Source: Stropharia rugosoannulata (lineage: Eukaryota; Basidiomycota; Agaricomycetes; Agaricales; Strophariaceae). From it: a stretch of 64,000 nucleotides of DNA. The stretch lies in the NCBI GenBank assembly GCA_028532985.1, contig JANCIK010000008.1, positions 1,798,001 to 1,862,000 of the forward strand, written 5' to 3'. Made by a program: the position numbers and the translations under genes. A model generated the notes under the pieces. The model worked only from the letters and a program-made list of their open reading frames with translations. It had not been told where the DNA came from and made no database searches. Below, one piece after another: positions 12,902 to 22,711 of the stretch. How positions within the stretch are numbered: the first letter of the stretch is position 1; every line of letters begins with the position of its first letter.

Positions 12902-14663
12902 TCAGACTCGAACACTTTTTATGTAGAGAATGGCTTTGCTGATCGCTTCCCAAGTGCTGACAACGTTCTCTGCATCAAGGACACCTGAAGCCTTTGCGGC
13001 CTCAAGAGTCGACAGAATAGAAATCCTGGTTGTGAAAGGAGGCACGCCGAGGCCAGGCTGGATTTCTTTCAACATAACAGTGATGGGGTTCAGGGACTCA
13101 TCAGTGTTGTAGGGAGATCGTGACGCTGGAACATGAACTATGACTCGCTGCATAATGTGGGAATGAATGCATAGAGTGAAGATGAGAAGTGGGGTTAAAC
13201 TTTTGCTTGCCAAGGTCTCAGTTGCTTGAGGTACGCCAAATGCGCTGGAGATGAAGATGTCTGTCTTTGAAGGGTAGGTTATCAGCGTTAGTCAGGTCAG
13301 TTAAATAATGGCGCTCACAAAAGCAGCAGCGAGTCCAAACACTGAGGGAGCCAAAGCGGTACTATTGGGTGAGTCTGGAACTAGGGCTAGTGTGTCGGCG
13401 CCGATGAATCTGGCAATCAAATAGAACATTTTCTCCACAAAAGGGGAGACATGGAGCGAGGTGATTCTGCACAAGAGAGTAGGATCTGCTGAACTGCTAC
13501 TATAATTTGGGTTCAAGATCCGACCGCTGCCAACGTTGGTCCACAGCAAGGGAAGGCCAGCGTCCCTATAGACATAGGGAATTGCTTGACCATTGCCCAG
13601 AGGCGTCCCGAAGTGCATGACCTTCCCACCAATGAAGCTGTGATTGATCTTGAGCTTATTTGCCTCTGCTTCAAGCTCTATCAAGAGCTCATTTACCAAG
13701 GTCGCCAGCTAAACAATTCAGACCCAAGTGTTTGCCAAAAATATATAGAGAATCAAGTCAATGCTTACATCATAGCTGATGACCTCCACCAGATAGAAAT
13801 ACATGGAATCGCCGTCCGCGTCGACACCAGCTCGAGAGAGGGGGGACCAGCGGTTGTGTTTGCGAATGGAGCATTCAGGCGCCAACTGCTTTATGAAGTC
13901 ACTTTCAGACACTACTTTCCAAGCACCACAAAACTCGTCGTTATGAATAAGTCCAGAAATTGTTTCGGTAACAATGTTCTGATTAATCATCAGTCATTTC
14001 TGAGCATACCTGATAAGTAGCTTGGAGACGCACCCTGATATTTTTCGACTTCTTTTCTCCTTTGAGTATGTGACGAAACAAATAGTCGCGGGCATGGTTA
14101 AAAGTATGGCTGAAGAGACCCAACCCACCACCCGTCTCCTTAGCTTGCGCGAACTGGTTGTTCTGTAGCGTCCAGACCACTGGGTAGTCGGCTTTATTGC
14201 TGTACATACCACTTGTGAGGTTATTTTCTGCTTTACCAACGTAGGTGCCACGCCTCAACTGCTCGTACAACTCTGCCATTGGCCGAACAGCTGGATCCTC
14301 ACTTTGTTGAAGCTCAAGGATTTCCTGCTATATACAGAAGTTAATAAACCATGGAACAAGTACTAACTGCCACACTCTTACTGGGAGGAGAAATGCAAGC
14401 TGCAGAGGTTTGAGCGAGTCCCGCGATAGCGATAGTGGCGGGAAGGGGGTGCCTCTGATGCACTTCACTTGCATTGACTGCGTCTCCGTCATGACTGTTG
14501 ACAAGGATGCTGCAATCGAAGGAGCCGTGCTGGGGTTCGTGGAAAACATGGTCTCCTCAAACCAATCTTGAGGTCTGGCCGACAGAGATTCGGCATCCTC
14601 GGAGTAGAGCGGTGGGTCAAGAGAGAATGAGAAGTCATGTAAAGTTGCTAGAAGTCGCTGCAT
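12902..14663 (-). CDS. unrecognised protein, five exons
   Basis: Exons run from about 14663 to 14382, then 14327-14010, 13978-13769, 13708-13319 and 13264-12902. The last four lengths (318, 210, 390, 363) are all multiples of three, so every junction is phase 0 and the frame stays open to the stop at 12902. Introns have donors GTAAGA, GTATGC, GTAAGC and GTGAGC. The second intron (13979-14009) would be only 31 bp, which is very short. The first Met in frame is at 14663. The open frame continues upstream to 14762 without another ATG, so a further 5' exon is possible. The protein looks globular, with hydrophobic patches (SLTPLLIFTLCIH) but no clear membrane pattern. I do not recognise the family. 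Confidence 0.6.
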
Positions 14664-14763
14664 GTTATTGAATGGGCGAGATGCCTGCAGCCAACTCTGA
14701 GATGCGGATTTATACAACTTCGGAGCCTCAAGGACCCAATACTGCGAAGAACAAGTCAGCACG

Positions 14764-16094
14764 ATTTACCTCAACTCGCTTGTGCTTCTTGCTTCAAGGA
14801 AGTTGGAACCGTAAGTTTGCATTGCATGCAGCGTGTATTTCCCTTTTTGAAAAGATCACATACAGGTCCTGGCCTTCTGACGTATTCTTTACAGCATGAC
14901 GGCGTCTTGGAAGGAATTAGCTGCGCTACAGACTTGACCTTTCGGAAGGGTTCAATTATGCAACTTGCTCTTACGCCTGTGCATTGTGCTTCCGATGGGC
15001 TATGATAGGCTGATCATGTTATCAGGAGATTTCTTCTCTTTTTAATATAAATTAGCAGCCTGCTGTTCACCTGCAAGACGTCCTTGATTTTACTAAACAC
15101 TGTCATGAGATGCCCAAGAAATGAAACTTTGAATTGCGACTTAATTGCGATTGCCTGTTATCTTTGTCATGGTCAAGTTGCGAATTATTCTTTTTCACAT
15201 TGTTGCAACATTCCTGTCAAGGAACTAACGACTATTGATCATTACAATTTCAAAATAGCTCTCTGACTCAGGCTCTGGTGAACCTGCTGGACATTAGGCA
15301 GTGATTTTATGACCGTCTAACCTGTGGAACTAATTAATAACGCGACTGCCACCTAAAGTTCAACTTGAAAGGGTCTCAATATATTGCTTGCAGTGCGGGT
15401 CTGTATGCGGCTATGATCAGTGACGCTGCTCGCGCACTGGAATCCTCAGCTTTGCGGCGGCAGCGGCGGCGGAGAAGGCGCGACGCAAAACCATGGCATC
15501 GTCGATGCGGCCGGGTACACAACACACGCATGTGTACGGCACAGCAGCTCCTTGGAGTCAGTGTTACTTCAAACGGCAGCAGAGGTGCCAGCTCCTGGAT
15601 ACTGACTGTCCTAAATTGTAGCAAAGATTGCGGTGAGTCTTGCTCTCACAAACGCGAGACCTTACTGTGCAGATCATGACTGGGAGATGCTTCATATTGC
15701 CTTGAGTATGCAAGTTCTTCCTTCGCTAGTATTAATTTGGCCCGCGACTGCCGGAACAACTTGCCACCTAGTAGTTCGGCCCATTACTTGCCCATTACTA
15801 CTTCATGCCAATGGCGGTGCAGCATACGGACGCATGAATACAATTTGATTTCAATGGACCAATCTGTAAGAACTACTACATGGCGCACTAGCCTGAAGTA
15901 TGGGTATGCAGCGACACCGATATCAAGTTTGTCTGCCGTGACGGTGCGCCGCAGTGCTTGTGCCACTGCACACTCAGGGCCAGGTGGACTCGGGGTTTAG
16001 GGCAGGCAAAATATGACAGCTACATCGTCTCCTTTTTCCACAGCACTTTGCCGCATACCATGTAGCCTAGTATCGACTCGGAGGCCTGCTAGAA
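14764..16094. other. no gene supported
   Basis: Contains the possible upstream exon of the preceding minus-strand gene near 14770-14830 and a CGG-rich patch at 15450-15485. Short open frames on both strands overlap with no family signature. Confidence 0.4.
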
Positions 16095-17182
16095 ATGGCG
16101 ACCCAAACCTTCTGCTCGAAGTATGTAGCCATACGTCAACGCGCCTTGAAATTTGCAAGGCGAAACTCCTCGGGTTGTGTTTCCCAGGAAAGTGCTGACC
16201 TCTCCCCCTCATTTTCTCATGTCGCTGTGTCGAGGAATTATGCCGGTCCTTCTGCCAGTCTGTCTGATTCTGCTACCTCCAGCGAAATTAGTGCCAGGGA
16301 CTATCAGCCTCCCAGCTCCAGGGAGTCCAGCTCAAAGGAGTCGGGGTCGGGCTCTCAGATAATCGAGCAAAGCTCATATCTGCTCGGTTTGCAAGGCGCA
16401 GCTCCCTTAAGGATTGCAGCAACTTTAGATAATGCTGATACCGTTGCCAATAGCAATAATATCCAATTCCTGTCTAATGTAAGCTTGAGGAAACTATATT
16501 GTCACCTTATATACACTAACTTTAACGGTTGGCTCTAAAGATTAATATAGACTGCTGGGACAATGGGGACGGCACTGAAGGCGAAGATGACGTCTATTGT
16601 CTTGACGGGCCCCTTCAGGATGCTGTGGATGGTGCCTTACAAGCCTTTCAAGACATGCTCCAGCAGCATTCTTTGACCGACAGTGTTAGCATGAGTAGGT
16701 TCTTGTAGGCATGTCGCACATTGCTGACGTTGTCACTCTAGATTCAAGCATACCTTGCTCAGTGCTCTTTGCAATCTTTACAACATTTCTTTGTCACTGC
16801 CATTGATGCCAAAAATGCGGCGACACTACGATGCTCTGCTATATTACATGACGCTGACTACTTCCTGGGAAAACTCACTCCCCTTATCAAGGTCTATCAA
16901 AGTGATGTCACCGCTCTACATGCTGTCGAAGAGAGCATCGATCTACTGCGAAGGGAGGTCAACCGGGATGCTCAGCGTTACGTTGACATGTACAGCCTTG
17001 AAAATCGTCTTCCCGGCGACACCAACTTTACTCCTTCGTTTACATATATACACCAAGCAAGCCAGGCTAAGGTTGAAGAGCACAGGCAGAAGCGACCCAT
17101 GGCTCGTTACTTTTCTCGCCAAGTTATCGAAGAGGGCCGTGCTCTCACCGACCATGATGTCATGGCTTTCTGGGAGAAGTGA
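16095..17182 (+). CDS. unrecognised protein, three exons
   Basis: Exons 16095-16478, 16541-16694 and 16749-17182 sum to 972 nt (323 residues). Introns are GTAAGC...CTAAAG (62 bp, branch CACTAAC) and GTAGGT...TTCAAG (54 bp, branch TGCTGAC). For the second intron the acceptor at 16748 rather than the CTCTAG six bases earlier keeps the frame. The N-terminal third is Ser-rich and low in complexity. An acidic stretch follows (EGEDDVYCLDGPLQDAVDG), then a predicted helical C-terminal half with many charged residues. There is no signal peptide, membrane segment or motif I recognise. The clean splice pattern argues for a real gene. Confidence 0.6.
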
Positions 17183-18673
17183 TTGAGGTGTTCTCACTGC
17201 CGGTCAGTCTCTTTAATAATAATAAAAACTTTGTGCCATGCCTGGTTCTGATGCTGCTTACTAGGCCGTGCATGTCATGTTCCCAGCAGTTGTGTCGTTA
17301 TTGGCTGTGCATTACCTTGCAATTCATCTATATGTATGTCTTTTCATCCGCCCTATTGTCTCAATTATTCCTTTCCAGCTCCAGTGCTCTTTTTGTATGA
17401 GTTAGCTACAGTCTTCAAATTGGTGCCGTCTCCTCAGTATAACGTTGTGTCTTGTACTCATTTATTTATTTATTTATTGAAATTATGAGTCTGGTCGAGC
17501 ACCAGCATGCCGTGGGATTTTATAACTTGTTAAGCTAGCGTGATGCCGTCTCGATGGCGTCTGCTAAGCGTCTGCTTGAAGCTTCACCGGTGGCATACAG
17601 CTGACCTTGGTTCCGAGGTCACCTGGCCAGCCCTGTTTCCAATTTCTTGTTCTGCGGCTGTAGTGGAGCTCTGCTGTTGGCTCAGCAAAAACAGGGAGTT
17701 CTCCAGTGCTGCCTTTTCAAGTTTCACTGGCCCCATTACACAATTCCTGACCAAGTTCAAGTTGGTTCCGAGGTCGCCTCGCCAGACCCAGTTCTACATC
17801 ACACTGTATGCCCTTCAAGTTCAAAACAACACCTCATACTAGGCGCCGTAATCATTGTTCAAAGGTCCTTATGCGCAATTATCTATCCTCCAAGGAACAA
17901 ATCTCTCTAGCAGTGCCATCCGAGAAATCAATATAGCAACTGTGTACCTTGACTTAACGGCTTCGCCGCAGCTGGGTCCTCACCCCATTGAATACTTGCT
18001 CAAGCCCCAGCCTTCAAACTTAAGACAATGGAGCGTTGACGGAGCGGTTTGATAAATAGGCTGAGCCGCCGAGTCTCAAGAGAATTCACACTTGGCAGGC
18101 AGTCACGGTAGATTGAAGCGACTAGAGCCGAGCTCTACGGTAGATGGTAGTAGCTCGATGGCTTCAAGTTTGGCTTGCTCATCGATCTCTGCGATACAAG
18201 TCATGATTTGGTCTGACCCCGACGGCAGCTCTCAGTGGGCGGCAGATTGATCCCTTTTTATCAAATCATCCAACTCTGGTATCCAAACACAAGGCCACTT
18301 CAGCATCTAGTCGCAGGCTTTCTGTATATGTATACCCACCGTACGCTACGCAATCTCAAGTGGGCCACCAAACATGTCAGAGTTCCTGGGGCGTCTGAAA
18401 CTCAACTCATTATTACTACTATTTTGTTGGTTGCAGTGCACAGTTGGCTATGCGGCCTACGCCGCCACATGAAGCCAAACTATGTAGCTGCGGCACATGT
18501 CAGCCTGAAGGACTAGCAGTAGCTTAGTGTCCACCAGATTTAGAAACCGCAGAACATGTCGTAAATGACTTCAGCACCTATAAATGCCTACCTTATATGC
18601 CCGAGTCGGTTTCTACCTGCTACTGCTGGAGTTCCCTCTTTGCTCTGTGGATCTTTTACTTACTAGCCTTGAC
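17183..18673. other. mostly empty; possible relic of a non-LTR retroelement
   Basis: No continuous gene. Around 18190-18590 broken frames resemble the 3' end of fungal LINE-like elements (a Cys-Gly-x-Cys cluster followed by ETAEHVV), but stops and frame changes interrupt them. The assignment rests on a short pattern only. Confidence 0.25.
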
Positions 18674-20280
18674 ATGGCTAGCACACCTACTGCAAATGCA
18701 CGGTTGACCTCTACCCATACTAGTGATCCTGGCCTTCATCAACAAACCCCAACGACTTCAACCAGTGATGATGACAGCTCATCTAATGATCTTGATATGC
18801 TGATTCCCGAGGAGGTGGCAAAGCAGATAAAGTCCCTAAAGCGCCAGTTAGCCACAATGTCAGAGCAGATGAATTCGCATAACAAACAGTCCAGAAAAAC
18901 TAGGTGGGGCTCCTAAAGCTCTAACGGCAAGCTTCTTAGAACTGAAGTCATTTTGTCAGGACCACGACGACATTAGGGCGAGGAATACGCAGGGTAGCCG
19001 CATTATATGACAATATTACAAGCATACTTGATGAAGTTGATGCTCAGAACTCGGAGCCTGACTCAGTTTACGATCGTTGGTGAAATTATTTGCTTTGTGT
19101 CGTCATATGTCTTTCTGATCTATATACAGTCAGCTGCGTAAAGCTGCAGCCTGGCCAATTATCCTAGATCTTGTCCCATCTTTGCAGCAGCTTCTTAAAG
19201 ATGAACATGATATTAATGTCATTGTAAACTACCTAAATGAAGTGCATATAAATATTTACACTACAGTTTGGATGTCCACTGACTGTATTTTTTCTATAGT
19301 TACAGCATGGAGCAAACAGTGCCCGTAGTGATGATATTAACCGCATCAAAGCTGAAGTCTGTTCCAGAATTAACAGCCAATACAAGCCAGATATCCTTCT
19401 TTTCAAAGGGGATCGTTCAAACAGGGGTATTCAACATGATGTATGTGGAAGACTTTTGTGTCCTGTAACATTTGATTGGGACGATTTGGAGTATGTTCAT
19501 CTGATTCATTTATTCAAGCTGGAAGTTTAGCCGCTGACAACACCGCTACTTACAGAGTACGAGCCAATATTAGGGGCAGCAAAGATGGATTCACTATTAA
19601 CACTAACTATTATCTGACATGTTTATATTCAAAGCCTCCTATAAACCTCAAGCGCATTGAAGAAGGATTTCTTCGCAATAATCTTTTGGTTCAGGTAAGT
19701 AGTTTGCCTATTATGCAGCTTTTTCCATCCTAACACATCATATCTAAGACATATGCTGCTATCTTTACTTCGCCGTCATCTGCTGATGCCATAGTTGATG
19801 ATTCCGAGTCCTCTCCACTTCAAGCCCTTCGACCTATGAAGTCTAGCAAGTGTACCAAGTCTTCTGTATCTGCACTTCTAGGAATGTCAGGTCAAGTTAC
19901 AGGTAGATCTATTGCATATGCAGCAGTTATGGTCTGTACTTTTAACCGTACTTTCCCAAGTTACTCATGAATCTTATCCCTCTTCACAGCTTGTGTTTAA
20001 TCTAACAGATGCGTCACAGTGGTCGCACAGCCACAACAACTTCAATTTCATCAAGTTTTACAATTTTTTAGTTGATTACTTTGAAGAAAAACGCAGTAAC
20101 GCCTCAGTAAAGAGGGTTCAAGATCTTCTGGTTTGGTGGAAAAGGTGATATTCATGTACTATCCTAGAAACATACTAATAAATTAAGTTATACAGCAAAA
20201 TATTTCCTCAGTACATTGCTGTGTCGACAGATAGTAGTGAATCCCAAAGACTTCTTTTAGAGCAGGATGACGATTACTAG
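18674..20280 (+). pseudogene. DUF6698-family gene, probably broken by two frameshifts
   Basis: Blocks typical of the agaricomycete DUF6698 family occur in the right order: a coiled, charged N-terminus (IPEEVAKQIKSLKRQL), KALTASFLELKSFC, AAAWPIILDLVPSLQQLL, ANSARSDDINRIKAEV, GDRSNRGIQHDVCGRLLCPV, a region ending FLRNNLLVQ, YAAIFTSPSSADA, a SALLGMSGQVTGRSIAYAAV block and a C-terminal FIKFYNFLVDYFEE. Introns with good borders separate the later exons: 19252-19302 region, after 19491, 19694-19748, after 19928, and about 20146-20195. Near 18897 (in the run gaaaaac) and near 18990 the frame changes with no plausible intron. The first exon therefore no longer connects to the rest. Function of the family is unknown. 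Assembly error in the A-run is an alternative to true decay. Confidence 0.7.
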
Positions 20281-22711
20281 TTAACTTACAAGCCTAAACC
20301 CTTCAAGCTCTATCTTCTCCTAATGACCCTTACTAACATACTCTTCCGATTCCTAAGTCAGTGGTATATTTGCTTTTGCTCCAATTTTCATACTACTACT
20401 TATTACCCAAGACGGAACACGTGATACTTGACCATGCGTGGCCTTCCAAACCCCTTCCACTACTTGTCTACCACCTTCCTACCATCCAGTCATTCCACTC
20501 AATGACTGCCCCAGTTGCTAGCCCAGCATTCTCCACAGCTTATGCCAATGCAACGGCTACATACATTGGACGTCATGACTCATGGCAAGGCAGACTAGGA
20601 AGGAGGTCGCTGCCGCCGCCCAAGATCCCTTCCTACTAAGCCAATCAGAAATCCTATGGCAACCCCACGGGAGCGCGTTTACTCCGTTCCTCAGATCATT
20701 GAGGGCATCGTTCACTATCGCTGAGAAAGCCTATGGGATGAGCTACAAGCTCACTGGATGACGATGTCATCGCACCGAGCTAGCACGAACGCAACTACGC
20801 GGTGTGCTAAGTTTGTACTACTTCAAGTTCTACCGTAGCCCATCATTCTAGTACACTGAAAGGAAGAATCAACCCAGTGCTCTTGCTTAAGCAGAGGCTA
20901 AGGATGACTTCCTTTGAGAAAGAAAGGAAAGACAGCTGGCTGCTACATGCGCTGCTAATCATTCCCTGTTTCCTTCAGGATACGTTGCTTCTGATTTTGA
21001 ATGATTTCAATCCCGGAAACCCGACCAAGCTGGGGACGATTACCGTCACCGTACTGCAAAGGTGAATCTAGAACTATATTACAAACGATTTTACTGTTTG
21101 CTTACGGTCATCGTCTTCAAAGTCGCCCAGTTATTAGCCAGTATATAGGAATCCTGGCCCTCAAACACTGGCCCTTATCGCTTCGCTGGACCTTCGTGTC
21201 CTGATCCTCCTCCAAGCCTCTGGCTGGAATTCGATCCTTCCATCATCACAGAAGAGGTGATCAAGCACTCCAGTACTCATAGCAGAACCGCTATCGCATC
21301 AGGTTTTGATGTAACTGCTGCCATGGGAAGCAATATATTGTGGATTCAATGCTTTCTTGCTGCTGAGGATGAGACTTGAGTGCGAAAGGCGCTAAAGATG
21401 GGCATGTCGACCTTCCAGGGGCAAAGTCATGCCTGAGACCGCAAGATGCTCCACCACTTCTACAGTATCAATATCTGCCGCCACCAGCTCCGAAGCTGCC
21501 TACCTAGTCCTTGACCTGCCATTCTGGCAGGAAAGTGCCTTTCGATCGTACTGGTCATGCTTTCGCCGCAGTAGCGGTAACAGGCCCTTCTATATGTAAA
21601 GAACCTGGTATGGCCGTTACAGTAGTCCGAGATACCAGGCACGGAATGGGATCCTTAGAAGATTCTGGACCCTTTAGAGGACTAAAGAATCAATTTACTG
21701 GGTTGACGAGCGACTGAGATCTTTGCATAATCTTTTGGGCTCAATGTGAATCTTGGAACAATAGGGTGCGCTGTGAAAACTATTATATAACGAAAAGCTA
21801 CCACTTACATGTACTTTTAGCACCTACGAGAACGTCATCGCATAACTCTGTAACCAGTCTCTCTGAATTCATTATCTCAGTTGCCTATAAAAAAAACTAC
21901 GCGAGTCAGTATTAATTCTCGATGATGGACGACAAGGTATCAGTTATCGAGCTTGCGAAGTCGGAATTTATACCATTCAGCAGGTCTAGCCCAAGGCGAT
22001 CTCGGAGGGGATGTTGATGGCTTTCACAATTGTCCTATACCTGTAATGATGTTTCACAACTTCACTACTATAGCTCGCCAATGTCTAATTTCTTACACCC
22101 AAGATCCTCGGGCACTAAGGCTACTATTGCATACTACTGGCGTTGGTCGCTCGAATGAGAGACATCAGCAGTATAATCGCAACTAGAGGAGTTTAATTAC
22201 GCTGATCGAAGTTTGCGACGACACCAAGGAAACTTCTTTTCCAGACTAAGAACGCGATGAGTGCAATTTTGACTCCTTACTTGCAAGACATTCGGAACAA
22301 AATCTTTAGGCGAAGGCTAAAGGAAAAGATCACTGGCCGAATCGGAGATTTGGGGCATTTTAAGAGCATTATTGCACTGCATGTTCTGGGGGAGCATCTT
22401 GCGCGACTCTCCTTCCTGTACTTGGTTCCGGCGCCAGTCTGTTTTGGTGACCAATGAGCTACGGCGTGCTCAGATGCGGTCCGCGTTTGGTAGCTTCAAG
22501 TACGAAATGGGAACTCAAGCGTTTTAGTTTAGTAGCCGTTCGGTAAGACCTACTACACGTGATACGACGTATTTGAAGGAAGCGAACACTGGACTGCGCC
22601 TTATCCCTTTCCTTGCTTCACTGTCCTAACAGCGGCGAATTTTTCGCGCTACAGGACGTGGAACCACTGGTCAAGCGGCAGTCACTGACAGCGCTAAGGC
22701 TCAGTAGCAAG
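20281..22711. other. no gene supported; degenerate DNA
   Basis: Short frames at 20361-20639, 20877-21065, 21511-21717 and 22257-22457 show no coherent splice pattern or known domain. A 5' exon of the following gene may lie at the end of this stretch, because its open frame extends upstream to 22613 without an ATG before 22712. Confidence 0.4.

Noticed and set aside
18190..18600. Zinc-finger-like end of a non-LTR retroelement
   Set aside because: Only one short pattern with stops and shifts; not enough to call an element.
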